Shown: positions 35,796-45,314 of the stretch, piece by piece
Layout: each line of letters begins with the position of its first letter
Numbering within the stretch: the first letter of the stretch is position 1
Origin: Sulfobacillus benefaciens
Lineage (GTDB): Bacteria; Bacillota; Sulfobacillia; Sulfobacillales; Sulfobacillaceae
DNA: 64,000 nt
Direction: 5' to 3'
Assembly (NCBI GenBank): GCA_003023695.1
Contig: PXYW01000001.1
Coordinates: 5,060 to 69,059 of the forward strand
Made by a program: the position numbers and the translations under genes
The notes under the pieces: model-generated
What the model saw: only the letters and a program-made list of their open reading frames with translations
Databases searched by the model: none
What the model was told of the DNA's origin: nothing

Positions 35796-36071
35796 ATGAA
35801 GGTCAAAAAGGTGCCGATGCGCACCTGTGTGGGGTGCAATGTGTCGCAGCCGAAAAAATCGCTGGTCAGAGTGGTGCGTACGCCAGACGGAACCCTGATG
35901 GTGGATCGAAAAGGCAAGGTATCGGGACGGGGCGCCTATGTTTGTCCTAATGAGGGGTGTATCCAAACGGCAATCAAGACACGGCGATTGGAACGGGCAC
36001 TGGAGCATGCGATAGATGCGGAGGTTGTCGCGACCTTAATGGAAATCGCGACCAAGGAGAGTCATGACTGA
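35796..36071 (+). CDS. ylxR: YlxR family RNA-binding protein (RnpM)
   Basis: About 91 residues with MRTCVGCNVSQPKKSLVRVVR and the GRGAYVC motif of the YlxR family. In Bacillus the protein has been linked to RNase P regulation (RnpM). ATG 35796 is used; GTG at 35784 or 35787, overlapping the nusA stop, are alternatives. It overlaps ylxQ by 8 bases. Confidence 0.92.
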   Translation: MKVKKVPMRTCVGCNVSQPKKSLVRVVRTPDGTLMVDRKGKVSGRGAYVCPNEGCIQTAIKTRRLERALEHAIDAEVVATLMEIATKESHD

Positions 36072-37035
36072 CTGGACAAATTGGATAGGGCTGGCCCGTC
36101 GGGCTGGGGCTATGGCGCCGGGTCATAGCCAAGTAGAACAGGCTCTGCTGGGCGGTACCGCGAAGTTAATCATCATTGCCGAAGATGCAGGGCCGTCTGT
36201 GGACCGCAAGTACCACCTGTGGGCCCAGGATTTGGGAGTACCGCTGGTTCGGGCGGGTACCAAAGAAACGCTTGGGCGGGCAATGGGCTTGGGCCCCCAC
36301 GCGGTACTTGCGATTTTAGACAAGAATATCAGTCAACGAATGTTGGCGTCGGGAGAATTTCCAAGGGGGAGTCAACATGGCAGAAAAGGACAAAGTACGG
36401 GTTTACGAGCTGGCAAAGGAACTCAAACTAGACAGTCGCCGGCTCATCGATCTGCTTCATCGGCTCAAAGTGGAAAACATCAAGAATCACATGAGCACGG
36501 TGGAGCCAGACGCGGTACAAACGGTAAGAAACATTATGGAGGGGAAGTTGCCCCCAGAACCCAAAGTGGTGGCGGAAGCAAAACCAGCCGCCGCTCGGGT
36601 TACTCCGCCGGCGCCGCCTCGGCACGCGGAAGAGAGAAGGCCGAGTCCGCAGGCAACCGAGGTGCCAGGCAATCGTCCGAGCCCCGCAGCCAGACCGACG
36701 CGGCCCCCATACAATCCCAACCCCGGCACCAGGCCGGCAGCATCAGCGGGAAATCGGCCCGCGACCGCTCCCCAAAGTCCACGGCCGATGGCGGCAACAA
36801 GCGGACCTACGGCGCGCAGCGAACGACCTCCGTATCAGGGAGATCGAAACAATCGGCCGGACCGCACCCCATATCCGAACAACAATCGGGGCGCCGTGTC
36901 GGGAAGTACGCCCCACAGCCCCACAACCGGAAGCCGACCTCCCAGACCACCGTATCCCAACCATCGCAGCGACAGTCCAGCCGGCGCGCGGCCCGACCGT
37001 CCGCCATATCAAGGGAGCCGGGCTCCAAGCACTAG
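36064..37035 (+). CDS. L7Ae-family protein YlxQ with a long tail overlapping infB
   Basis: Residues 1 to about 95 form an L7Ae/YlxQ-type RNA-binding domain (WIGLARRAGAMAPGHSQVEQ, then AKLIIIAEDAG and GLGPHAVLAILD), normally about 100 residues in all. Here no stop follows. The frame runs on for 659 bases inside infB, one base out of phase, giving a tail of about 220 residues rich in Ser, Arg, Gln, Gly and Lys and ending at 37035. The tail may be real, as a basic disordered RNA-binding tail, or a chance by-product of the low-complexity infB linker after loss of an earlier stop. The domain call is firm; the tail is not. Confidence 0.75.
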   Translation: MTDWTNWIGLARRAGAMAPGHSQVEQALLGGTAKLIIIAEDAGPSVDRKYHLWAQDLGVPLVRAGTKETLGRAMGLGPHAVLAILDKNISQRMLASGEFPRGSQHGRKGQSTGLRAGKGTQTRQSPAHRSASSAQSGKHQESHEHGGARRGTNGKKHYGGEVAPRTQSGGGSKTSRRSGYSAGAASARGREKAESAGNRGARQSSEPRSQTDAAPIQSQPRHQAGSISGKSARDRSPKSTADGGNKRTYGAQRTTSVSGRSKQSAGPHPISEQQSGRRVGKYAPQPHNRKPTSQTTVSQPSQRQSSRRAARPSAISREPGSKH

Positions 37036-39106
37036 TAGCGCGAATTACGGAGCACAGCGTCCTCCTCGGCCTAATCCGTCTGGACCACCTAGGCCGGGGT
37101 TTTCAGGCGGTCAATCGCGTCCGCGGCCCGCTGCTGGCCGTGGCCCGGCAGTGCCTCCCCCGGTGGCACCGAGCCGTCCCGGAAAAGATACCGGACGGCG
37201 CAATACGGGTCATAGTGGGAAAGATCGGCGTCCCGGGGGACCCAGCACGGACCGTCGCTACAAGTCATGGGATGAGGAACATTTTGGTTCGCAACGCAAG
37301 TCCAAAGGACGCAAGGGAGCTCAACGCCAGGAAATCTACATGCCCCCGGTGACCCGCCATGTAGTCATTAGTGGTCCGGTGTTGGTGAAGGATCTAGCTG
37401 ATCAGTTGGGTGCCAAAGCTACAGAACTAATCAAGCACCTAATTGGACTTGGGGTTATGGCGACCTTGAATCATGAGCTCGACAAAGAAACTGCAGTCAT
37501 CGTCGCGACCGAAATGGGGGCGACGGTGGAGGAGCGAGCTACCGTTGAGGAACGCGAAGAACAATTGATTCAAGGGAGCGAAGATACTCCCGAATCCCTT
37601 CAAGAGCGGCCCCCGGTGGTCACCGTGATGGGACACGTCGACCATGGGAAAACCTCATTGCTGGACCGCATTCGGTCGACCCGGGTCACACAATCGGAAG
37701 CTGGTGGCATCACTCAGCATATTGGTGCTTCGGTGATTGAATGGAACAATCGGCGGGTAGTGTTTTTGGATACGCCGGGCCACGAAGCGTTTACTGCAAT
37801 GCGGGCACGGGGCGCACAAGTCACGGACGTGGCAGTGCTGGTGGTTGCAGCCAACGACGGCGTGATGCCGCAAACCGTAGAGGCGATTAATCACGCGAAG
37901 GCAGCGGCAGTACCCATCGTGGTGGCTATTAATAAAATTGATTTGCCCGATGCCAATCCTGAGCGGGTCAGAACCGAGCTGACGGAATATGGGTTGGTGT
38001 CCGAGGAGTGGGGCGGCGATACCATGATGGTTCCGGTTTCGGCCCGCACCGGCGAGGGAATTGATCGGTTATTGGAAGCCATCACTCTGCAGGCGGATGT
38101 GCTAGAGCTCAAGGCGAATCCCGACCGCATGGCGCAAGGTACGATTATTGAGGCACAACTGGATAAGGGTCGAGGCCCGGTAGCTACCGTGCTCGTGGCC
38201 AAGGGCACCTTGCGAGTGGGGGACGTCTTTATGGCGGGTTCTGTGACCGGCCGGGTTCGGGCATTGATCAACGACCGCGGACAACGTGTCAAAGAAGCGG
38301 GTCCCTCAATGCCTGTTGAGGTTTTGGGATTTAACCAAGTGCCCGATGCTGGTGATGATTTCGTTATTTTCGAGGACGAACGGCACGCTAAAATGATTGC
38401 TGATGCACGGCTGGAACGCACTCGCCAAAGTTCAGAGACCGGACAACGCGGTGTCTCATTAGATGAGTTTTATCAGCGTCTTAAAGACGAATCGATACGC
38501 GATCTCAATTTGGTTATTAAGGCAGACGTGCACGGGTCGGCTGAGGCTTTGGCGCAATCGCTGCAGAAATTATCCAATGAAGAAGTACGGGTTCGGGTGC
38601 TGCATACCGGTGTCGGCAGTGTGACTGAATCGGATGTGATGTTGGCTCAAGCGTCTGGGGCTATCATTGTAGGATTTGGGGTCAGCACAGAATCCAAAGC
38701 CAGGCAGTTGGCAGAAAAAGAACATGTGGACATTCGGCAGTATCGGGTAATTTACGAAGTGATTGATGATGTGCAAAACGCTTTGACCGGGATGCTGGCT
38801 CCCAAGTACCAAGAAATGGTACTTGGAAGGGCAGAAGTGCGTGAGGTGTTCCGGGTACCCAAGGTGGGAGCGGTAGCCGGATGTTATGTGCTCGAAGGCA
38901 AAGTGGCTCGCTCCGGAAAGGTGCGCATCATTCGTGATGGTGCAGTAATTCACGACGGAAACATCGGCTCGTTGAAGAGGTTTAAAGACGACGTACGGGA
39001 AGTAATGACCGGCTACGAGTGCGGAATAGGCGTGGATAAGTTTAACGATATTAAAGTTGGGGATATTCTTGAAGTGTATACCCAAGAAGTTGTCAAAGCT
39101 AGCTAG
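36377..39106 (+). CDS. infB: Translation initiation factor IF-2
   Basis: IF-2 brings fMet-tRNA to the 30S subunit and promotes subunit joining. The 909 residues have an N-terminal IF2_N helix domain ([20 protein letters not shown]), a long Pro/Arg/Asn-rich linker (about 60-300) with repeated RPPY units, a second IF2_N-like domain ([20 protein letters not shown]), then the GTPase with [11 protein letters not shown] near 416, DTPGHE and NKIDL near 517, and the C-terminal domains. ATG 36377 follows GGGGGA. ylxQ is open in another frame under the linker. Confidence 0.97.
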   Translation: MAEKDKVRVYELAKELKLDSRRLIDLLHRLKVENIKNHMSTVEPDAVQTVRNIMEGKLPPEPKVVAEAKPAAARVTPPAPPRHAEERRPSPQATEVPGNRPSPAARPTRPPYNPNPGTRPAASAGNRPATAPQSPRPMAATSGPTARSERPPYQGDRNNRPDRTPYPNNNRGAVSGSTPHSPTTGSRPPRPPYPNHRSDSPAGARPDRPPYQGSRAPSTSSANYGAQRPPRPNPSGPPRPGFSGGQSRPRPAAGRGPAVPPPVAPSRPGKDTGRRNTGHSGKDRRPGGPSTDRRYKSWDEEHFGSQRKSKGRKGAQRQEIYMPPVTRHVVISGPVLVKDLADQLGAKATELIKHLIGLGVMATLNHELDKETAVIVATEMGATVEERATVEEREEQLIQGSEDTPESLQERPPVVTVMGHVDHGKTSLLDRIRSTRVTQSEAGGITQHIGASVIEWNNRRVVFLDTPGHEAFTAMRARGAQVTDVAVLVVAANDGVMPQTVEAINHAKAAAVPIVVAINKIDLPDANPERVRTELTEYGLVSEEWGGDTMMVPVSARTGEGIDRLLEAITLQADVLELKANPDRMAQGTIIEAQLDKGRGPVATVLVAKGTLRVGDVFMAGSVTGRVRALINDRGQRVKEAGPSMPVEVLGFNQVPDAGDDFVIFEDERHAKMIADARLERTRQSSETGQRGVSLDEFYQRLKDESIRDLNLVIKADVHGSAEALAQSLQKLSNEEVRVRVLHTGVGSVTESDVMLAQASGAIIVGFGVSTESKARQLAEKEHVDIRQYRVIYEVIDDVQNALTGMLAPKYQEMVLGRAEVREVFRVPKVGAVAGCYVLEGKVARSGKVRIIRDGAVIHDGNIGSLKRFKDDVREVMTGYECGIGVDKFNDIKVGDILEVYTQEVVKAS

Positions 39107-39118
39107 GAGGGTGCACTC

Positions 39119-39469
39119 ATGAATCAGGCACGCGCAGATCGGGTGGCTCAAATGATGCAGCAAGAACTAGGGGCGATGATTCAAACCGAGGTCAAGGATC
39201 CCCGGATTGGCTTCGTTAGCATTACCCATGTCGATGTGAGTCGTGATTTAGGTGTTGCCCGCGTGTTTGTCAGTATTATGGGGAATCCTGAACAAATTCA
39301 GGATTCCCTCAAAGGACTAAAGAGTGCGTCGTCATTTCTCCGGGGCGAGGTCGCGCGCCGATTGGGCTTAAGGCATGCGCCACAGCTGGATTTCAAGCAG
39401 GATACCTCAATTGCCGAGAGTCTTCATATTCAAGAACTCATGAAAACCTTGCCCGATCCCCATGAGTAA
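39119..39469 (+). CDS. rbfA: Ribosome-binding factor A
   Basis: 116 residues. RbfA is needed for 16S rRNA 5' end maturation and cold growth. It has the KH-like fold sequence KDPRIGFVSITHVDVSRDL and LRGEVARRLGLRHAPQLDF. AGGAGGG precedes the ATG by a few bases, and the 3' end overlaps truB by 8 bases. Confidence 0.96.
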   Translation: MNQARADRVAQMMQQELGAMIQTEVKDPRIGFVSITHVDVSRDLGVARVFVSIMGNPEQIQDSLKGLKSASSFLRGEVARRLGLRHAPQLDFKQDTSIAESLHIQELMKTLPDPHE

Positions 39470-40385
39470 AGCGAGATCCGGGGACTCCCATAGTACCCCC
39501 GCAGGGCTATTGAACTTGATGAAACCGCGGGGCATTACCTCACATGATGCGGTCGCGAGAGTGCGCAGACTGACTCATGTTCGCGAGGTGGGTCATGTGG
39601 GCACTTTAGACCCCGATGCGTGCGGGGTCTTGCCGATAGCCGTGGGATCCTCTTATACCAAGCTTATCCAATGGTTGGAACTGACGCCAAAGATTTACCG
39701 GGGATGGATGGAGTTGGGCGTTAGCACATCTTCTGGAGATGCCTCCGGCGTGGTGGTAGGCCGCTCAGGTCCACCCTGGCCGACTCGCCGTAACGCCGTT
39801 TCGAGTGCGCTCTGGTTGGTGGGAGACCATTTGCAAATTCCCCCCCGGGTTTCGGCGTTGAAGCACGACGGAAAGCGTTTATACCAGTTAGCGCGTCAGG
39901 GCCGCGCAGTGTGGCCATCGCCTCGCCTGATTTCGGTGGCAAGCTTAAAAGTGCTTAACGGAGACGGTCAACGGTGGTATTTTGAAGCCAGTGTGGGAGC
40001 CGGAACCTATATTCGTTCGCTGGTGCGTGATTGGGGCTGGCTTTTAGGGCATAGTGCCCATCTTGAGGAACTGGAGCGCACTGGTGTGGGATCGTTTGCT
40101 GCGGCACATTCCTGGAGTTTTCAGCAATTGGAAGAGATGGGAGATCAATGGACATCGGCCTTGGAGACCTATGAGTCGCACTTGTCTATCGCGGTTCATA
40201 ACCTGGATCCTGACGTGATACCCATGATTGCCCATGGGCGTCGAGACATTTTGCCACATATCATGGGAAATGCAGAGGGAACGGTTGCCTTGGTTGCTAA
40301 CCGTGATATTATTGCCATAGTGACGGGACCGCCTTGGCGGTTTCGGAAGGTGCTGTTAAAGGACGGGGCTTATGGAGCGAATTGA
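39462..40385 (+). CDS. truB: tRNA pseudouridine-55 synthase
   Basis: TruB makes pseudouridine 55 in tRNA. 307 residues with KPRGITSHDAV near 21-31 and the catalytic motif GHVGTLDPDACGVLP, Asp being the nucleophile. The YIRSLVRDWG segment is also typical. It overlaps rbfA upstream and ribF downstream, so the three are probably coupled. Confidence 0.95.
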   Translation: MSKARSGDSHSTPAGLLNLMKPRGITSHDAVARVRRLTHVREVGHVGTLDPDACGVLPIAVGSSYTKLIQWLELTPKIYRGWMELGVSTSSGDASGVVVGRSGPPWPTRRNAVSSALWLVGDHLQIPPRVSALKHDGKRLYQLARQGRAVWPSPRLISVASLKVLNGDGQRWYFEASVGAGTYIRSLVRDWGWLLGHSAHLEELERTGVGSFAAAHSWSFQQLEEMGDQWTSALETYESHLSIAVHNLDPDVIPMIAHGRRDILPHIMGNAEGTVALVANRDIIAIVTGPPWRFRKVLLKDGAYGAN

Positions 40386-41310
40386 CCAAGATCATCGGCC
40401 ATCCAGGCCAACAGTGGTGACTATCGGAAATTTCGATGGTGTTCATATCGGACACCAGGCTTTGTTGCGCCGGGCGCAAGCTGAAGCGCGCGCCCACAAT
40501 CTGGACATGGTGGTGATGACTTTTGATCCGCATCCGCTGACGGTATTGCGGCCCAATATGCCGTTGTCGCTTATCACTCCGACCGCGCTGAAATTGCATT
40601 ACTTAGCTGAGGCAGGGGTCGCTTGGGTAGACATCTTGCCGTTTACCAAGGAGTTAGCCATGGTACCTCCTTTGGCCTTTTTGCAATTATATTTGGTGCA
40701 ACGGCTTAAGGTGCGGTCAGTTGTCATTGGCTACAACTTTACTTTCGGGGCGGGGGGCACGGGCAATGCGGATACGATCAAGAGTTGGGGCCAAGTGAGC
40801 AACGTGTCCGTGCATGTCATTGACCCGATTCAGGATCCAGAACCTGCACACAAAGTGGTTTCTAGTACACGCATCCGGCAACTCATCACCGAAGGCCAGG
40901 TGTCTCTGGCCCAAGAGGATTTAGGTCATCCATTTGCGGTGCAATCACACGTGGTTGCTGGCGACGCGCGTGGTCGCCAAATGGGTATTCCTACTGCCAA
41001 TATTGTGCCTCCCAGCAATCAAGTCATGCCCCCATTTGGGGTATATGCTGGATTTTTGAACTATCGCGGAATCTCGGCTGAAGCTGTGGCCAATTGGGGA
41101 ATCCGCCCCACCTTTGCAGGGACTGACCCGGTATTGGAGGTACATGTTCTTGATGGGACCTCCTGGACCTTTGACGAACCGGTACGTTTTGATTTTATTG
41201 AGCACCTGCGACCCGAGAAAAAATTTGCCTCGCCAGAAGACTTGGTGCAGCAAATCGAAAAGGATGTAGAGCACGCCCGAACCCTACTGCGCAAGGCGAG
41301 GCAACGCTAG
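40372..41310 (+). CDS. ribF: Bifunctional riboflavin kinase / FAD synthetase
   Basis: Makes FMN and FAD from riboflavin. The 312 residues have the nucleotidyltransferase motifs TIGNFDGVHIGHQ near 16-28 and TFDPHP, SSTRIRQLI, and the kinase domain with GRQMGIPTANI and IRPTF. It overlaps truB by 14 bases. Confidence 0.95.
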   Translation: MERIDQDHRPSRPTVVTIGNFDGVHIGHQALLRRAQAEARAHNLDMVVMTFDPHPLTVLRPNMPLSLITPTALKLHYLAEAGVAWVDILPFTKELAMVPPLAFLQLYLVQRLKVRSVVIGYNFTFGAGGTGNADTIKSWGQVSNVSVHVIDPIQDPEPAHKVVSSTRIRQLITEGQVSLAQEDLGHPFAVQSHVVAGDARGRQMGIPTANIVPPSNQVMPPFGVYAGFLNYRGISAEAVANWGIRPTFAGTDPVLEVHVLDGTSWTFDEPVRFDFIEHLRPEKKFASPEDLVQQIEKDVEHARTLLRKARQR

Positions 41311-41314
41311 CAAC

Positions 41315-41343
41315 TTGTCCCGGTATAGGGCGTATGATACAAT
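41315..41343 (+). promoter_or_regulatory. Promoter before the small ORF and rpsO
   Basis: TTGTCC, 17 bases, TACAAT, directly after ribF. It would let rpsO and pnp be transcribed separately from the nusA operon. Confidence 0.6.
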
Positions 41344-41370
41344 TAAGTGTCTTTGATTGGAGGCAACCTG

Positions 41371-41574
41371 ATGGAAACCGAACTGTGGCGTGATATGGTC
41401 GGCAAGATTTCTACAATTTGTGTCACAGGCCAGTTTAAGCGCCTGCAGCACCAGTTAGAGGATCTTTATCGACGTGCAGGTGTGCCACAACCGGCGGTGC
41501 AGGCTTATCAAGACGCACTACTATCCTTGTTGGCGGAAGAAGAAGAGGTTCATGTTTCTTCCCCGGCCAACTAG
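41371..41574 (+). CDS. Small acidic/helical protein, unknown
   Basis: 67 residues, METELWRDMVGKISTICVTG and on, mostly helical with a C-terminal EEEE run. No recognised family. ATG 41371 follows GGAGG at 7 bases. It lies between a promoter and rpsO, 26 bases before rpsO. Confidence 0.6.
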   Translation: METELWRDMVGKISTICVTGQFKRLQHQLEDLYRRAGVPQPAVQAYQDALLSLLAEEEEVHVSSPAN

Positions 41575-41600
41575 CGAGGACAATGAAAGGAGGCTAAGCG

Positions 41601-41870
41601 ATGGCTCTTGCAAATGAGCAAAAGCAGACCATCATTGCGGCTCACCGGCTGCATGAATCGGATACAGGCTCTCCAGAAGTCCAAATTGCCTTGTTAAGCC
41701 GACGAATAAGCGAACTGACAGAACATCTTAAAGTTCATAAAAAAGATCATCATTCGCGACGGGGATTGTTGCAGATGGTGGGACAACGCAGACGACTGTT
41801 GAATTATTTGAAAAAGAAGGATAGCGAACGGTATCGAGCGATTGTCCAAGAACTCGGATTACGTCGGTAG
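41601..41870 (+). CDS. rpsO: 30S ribosomal protein S15
   Basis: 89 residues, the usual length, with [19 protein letters not shown] and [21 protein letters not shown], the 16S-binding helices. AAAGGAGG precedes the ATG. A terminator overlaps its stop codon, and pnp follows, as in most bacteria. Confidence 0.98.
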   Translation: MALANEQKQTIIAAHRLHESDTGSPEVQIALLSRRISELTEHLKVHKKDHHSRRGLLQMVGQRRRLLNYLKKKDSERYRAIVQELGLRR

Positions 41871-41894
41871 AGCGGGGTATTGACCCGCTCTTTT
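41869..41894 (+). terminator. Terminator between rpsO and pnp
   Basis: AGAGCGGG and CCCGCTCT pair around a short loop, followed by TTTTCCC. The stem begins at the rpsO stop codon. Some read-through into pnp is expected as no separate pnp promoter is evident. Confidence 0.8.
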
Positions 41895-41954
41895 CCCAAT
41901 TTTGAGGACTTGGATTTTTTGATGCCCGATCTGGTAGCACTTAGGAGGATACTT

Positions 41955-44174
41955 ATGGAGTCTTATACTACCGAAATGGTGGTAGGCGGACGCGTCATGT
42001 CCTTGGAAACCGGCCGAATGGCTCGGCAGGCCAATGGCGCTGTGGTCGTACGGTATGGCGATACCGTGGTCTTGGTGACTGCAGTGGCGTCGCGTGAACC
42101 GCGAGCTGGAATAGATTTTTTTCCGCTCACCGTAGATTTTGAAGAACGCCTTTATGCGGTCGGGAAAATTCCGGGCGGTTACATCAAGCGTGAAGGACGG
42201 CCCAGTGAACAGGCGATTTTAGCAGCCCGTTTGACAGATCGGCCGATTCGTCCCTTGTTTCCCTCGGGATTTCGCAACGACGTACATATTGTGGCTAGCA
42301 TCCTTTCTGTCGACCACGACCACTCTCCTGAAATATGTGGCATGGTTGGGGCGTCGGCAGCACTGACAATTTCCGACATTCCTTTTGAGGGACCGATTGG
42401 CGCAGTGGAAGTAGGGCTGGTAAACGGCGAGTTCATTGCAAATCCGACGTCGGAACAGTCGCAAGCGAGTGCGTTAAAGTTGATGATAGCGGGGACCCAA
42501 GACGCTATTTTGATGATAGAGGCAGGGGCCAACATTATTTCCGAACAGCAAATGCTCGACGCGATTTTGTTTGGCCATGAAGAAATTCGTCGCGTAATTG
42601 CTGGGATAGCTGAATTTCAAGCCAAGGCTGGCAAACCCAAGAGTGAATACCCGCTGTTCATTGCGGATCCCGCTCTTGTGGCGCTAGTGGACGAAAAGGC
42701 TGAGGGTCGGCTGATGGAGGCCATGCGCACAATCGATAAACTGGAGCGCGAAGCACGAATTGCAGCGGTAAACCAGGATATTACCCGAGAGCTAATAGAC
42801 GAATATCCTGACCAGGGTCCGATGATTGCCAGTTTGCTGAAAAATGTGCTGAAAAAAGTGGTGCGCCGGGCGATTATTCAGGAAGGGATAAGACCGGATG
42901 GGCGCGCATTAACCGAAATTCGGCCGCTGCATATCGAGGTAGGCGTGTTGCCGAGGGTTCATGGCACTGGGTTGTTCACTCGCGGACAAACTCAAGCGTT
43001 AACTGCCATGACGTTGGGACCTTTGTCGGACCAACAGATGATAGATGGCATTGGGGAAACCGAATCCAAGCGCTACATGCATCACTATAATTTTCCGCCC
43101 TTTGCCACTGGTGAAGCTGGGCCTATGCGCGGGCCAAATCGGCGCGCCATTGGCCACGGTGCATTAGCAGGACGAGCCTTAGAGCCCGTGATCCCGCCAG
43201 AATCGGAGTTTCCCTATGCGTTGCGTCTGGTTTCGGATATTTTGGAGTCCAATGGATCCTCCTCAATGGCATCGGTTTGTGGGAGCACCTTGGCATTAAT
43301 GGACGGCGGGGTGCCCATTAAGGCTCCCGTGGCAGGCATCGCTATGGGATTGGTGAAAGATGAGGCAGGTATCGCTATTTTGACAGACATCCAAGGTTTG
43401 GAGGATGCGTTGGGCGACATGGACTTCAAAGTGGCGGGAACCAAGGATGGCATTACTGCGATTCAAATGGACATCAAGATTCACGGCCTTGACCGTGAAA
43501 TCTTAGCCAAAGCCTTAGAGCAGGCCCGCCAAGCCAGACTTTTCATCCTGGACAAGATGTTGGCAGTATTGCCTGGCCCACGAGAGCACCTGTCGACTCA
43601 TGCCCCTCGTATCATCACGATCACGATAGATCCGGAAAAAATCCGGGAGGTGATAGGGCCAGGAGGCAAAACCATTAACAAAATTATCGAGGCTACGAGG
43701 GTTGGAGACAAAAAGGTCGACATTGACATTCAAGATGACGGTACTATCTATATCGCAGCGATTAATCAAGAGGTAGCGCAAAAAGCAGTGCAAATGATTG
43801 AAGATTTAGTGCGCACTGTAGAAGTAGGACAGATTTACGAAGGAAGAGTGACCCGCTTAATGAACTTTGGAGCGTTTGTTGAAGTACTGCCTGGCAAGGA
43901 AGGCTTGGTGCACATTTCCCAATTGGCGCATCAGCGGATTAACAAGGTGGAGGACGCAGTCAAAGTCGGCGATATCATTAAGGTCAAAGTCGTCGAAATA
44001 GATCACGCGGGACGTGTTAATTTGTCCCATAAAGAAGTAGTACCGGTACCTGAAGGCATGGTCATCGACAACAAAGGCAACGATGTGCACCATACGCCAT
44101 CAAGCCAGGGCCGTCCGGGGGGACCGCGGCGACCCTACCGTGACAACAATGGACCGCGGCGAGATACCCGGTGA
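41955..44174 (+). CDS. pnp: Polyribonucleotide nucleotidyltransferase
   Basis: PNPase degrades RNA 3' to 5' by phosphorolysis. 739 residues: first RNase PH domain ([18 protein letters not shown]), helical linker, second RNase PH domain with [17 protein letters not shown] and [18 protein letters not shown], a KH domain ([15 protein letters not shown] near 560) and an S1 domain ([17 protein letters not shown] near 627). ATG 41955 follows TAGGAGGA; the longer frame from 41880 lacks a site. The stop overlaps the GTG of nfo. Confidence 0.97.
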   Translation: MESYTTEMVVGGRVMSLETGRMARQANGAVVVRYGDTVVLVTAVASREPRAGIDFFPLTVDFEERLYAVGKIPGGYIKREGRPSEQAILAARLTDRPIRPLFPSGFRNDVHIVASILSVDHDHSPEICGMVGASAALTISDIPFEGPIGAVEVGLVNGEFIANPTSEQSQASALKLMIAGTQDAILMIEAGANIISEQQMLDAILFGHEEIRRVIAGIAEFQAKAGKPKSEYPLFIADPALVALVDEKAEGRLMEAMRTIDKLEREARIAAVNQDITRELIDEYPDQGPMIASLLKNVLKKVVRRAIIQEGIRPDGRALTEIRPLHIEVGVLPRVHGTGLFTRGQTQALTAMTLGPLSDQQMIDGIGETESKRYMHHYNFPPFATGEAGPMRGPNRRAIGHGALAGRALEPVIPPESEFPYALRLVSDILESNGSSSMASVCGSTLALMDGGVPIKAPVAGIAMGLVKDEAGIAILTDIQGLEDALGDMDFKVAGTKDGITAIQMDIKIHGLDREILAKALEQARQARLFILDKMLAVLPGPREHLSTHAPRIITITIDPEKIREVIGPGGKTINKIIEATRVGDKKVDIDIQDDGTIYIAAINQEVAQKAVQMIEDLVRTVEVGQIYEGRVTRLMNFGAFVEVLPGKEGLVHISQLAHQRINKVEDAVKVGDIIKVKVVEIDHAGRVNLSHKEVVPVPEGMVIDNKGNDVHHTPSSQGRPGGPRRPYRDNNGPRRDTR

Positions 44175-45007
44175 TTCGTATTGGGGCTCAAGTGTCGGTC
44201 GCCGGAGGAATGCAACAGACACTGGAAGAAGCGGAGCAGATGGGGCTGGATTGCCTGCAAATATTCAGTCGTAGTCCGGTCGGGGGCCAAAGCCGTGGCC
44301 TGCCGCAGTCGAAACAGATGGCACAGTGGTTGGCCGGAGCACAGATCCGGCCGCTTTTTGTTCATGCGCCCTATTTCGTGAATCCAGCCGCCACCGATGA
44401 GGTGATGCACGCCAAAGCTTGTCAGGTGTTGGGTGATGAAATGAGGCGGGTGCGACATTTGGCAGGAGATTTTTTAGTAGTACACCCAGGCCATCAACAG
44501 ACCGGTGCCAGTTCCATAGAGGCACTGGATGCCTTTGCCGATACTGTCATATCTTTGTTGACCGCTCGGGGTCGAGTGCTCATCGAAAATACGGCGGGAC
44601 AGGGAAAAGAAGTCGGATCCAGCTTCGAAGATTTGGCACGGGTGTTCAATGCTGTAGGGAAGACATCGCGGGTCGGATTAATGCTGGATACTGCCCATGC
44701 CATGGCCTGGGGTTACCCGTTAACCACTGCCAACGATTGGAAGCTTCTCTGTAGCCTAATTGACGAGAACATTGGATTGGCTCGGGTAAGAGGCGTTCAT
44801 TTGAACGACTCACTGTTTCCCATTGGCTCTCGACGAGACCAGCATGCGGCACTGTTAACGGGATATTTTGGCTCCAAAGCGCTACAAGATATCGTTGCTA
44901 CTGCGGATGAATACAATTGGCCACTGATCTTGGAGACCCCGGGAAAGAATGCAGCTGCGCGTGCAGCGGATTTGGCAATTTTGCGCAATATTATTGCGGG
45001 CTTATGA
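44171..45007 (+). CDS. nfo: Endonuclease IV
   Basis: An AP endonuclease cutting DNA 5' of abasic sites with three zinc ions. The 278-residue barrel has the expected metal ligands in [40 protein letters not shown] and [11 protein letters not shown] 44171 overlaps the pnp stop as GTGA, so translation is coupled to pnp. This replaces the usual ylxY neighbour of pnp. Confidence 0.94.
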   Translation: MIRIGAQVSVAGGMQQTLEEAEQMGLDCLQIFSRSPVGGQSRGLPQSKQMAQWLAGAQIRPLFVHAPYFVNPAATDEVMHAKACQVLGDEMRRVRHLAGDFLVVHPGHQQTGASSIEALDAFADTVISLLTARGRVLIENTAGQGKEVGSSFEDLARVFNAVGKTSRVGLMLDTAHAMAWGYPLTTANDWKLLCSLIDENIGLARVRGVHLNDSLFPIGSRRDQHAALLTGYFGSKALQDIVATADEYNWPLILETPGKNAAARAADLAILRNIIAGL

Positions 45008-45236
45008 CAGTCCCGGTGGGTTGTCTCCCCGTGACGAGGTACCAGGATCCCCAGTGGAGCAGTGTCGCCTGAAAGACGCTGTGGACCCTCGGTCAGGAGC
45101 CCTTCCATTCGACTGATGCCAGAGACTTCATGTTCGGCTCCTTAGAAAATTCCTTCGATCTTTCAGGAGTCAATTCAGTTTCAGTCCTCGGTCAGGTTGT
45201 GCACGCATGGTTCGAACCAAAATTCGCAGGTCTCTA

Positions 45237-45265
45237 TTGACAATCCAAAACGTTTTCGGTAATTT
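45237..45265 (+). promoter_or_regulatory. Promoter of the lacI-type gene
   Basis: TTGACA, 17 bases, TAATTT, about 50 bases before the start codon. The spacer holds a palindromic operator. Confidence 0.75.
45245..45259. promoter_or_regulatory. LacI-type operator 1
   Basis: CCAAAACGTTTTCGG with the perfect 10-bp palindrome AAAACGTTTT and central CG, typical of LacI/GalR sites. It fills the space between the -35 and -10, so the regulator would block its own promoter. Confidence 0.75.
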
Positions 45266-45314
45266 ATACCCAACGATTGCAATGTTGTGAAATTTGTGAC
45301 GTGGACGTGAATGT

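Noticed and set aside
38570-39163. A 197-codon minus-strand frame under the infB end.
   Set aside because: Antisense shadow of the infB coding frame.
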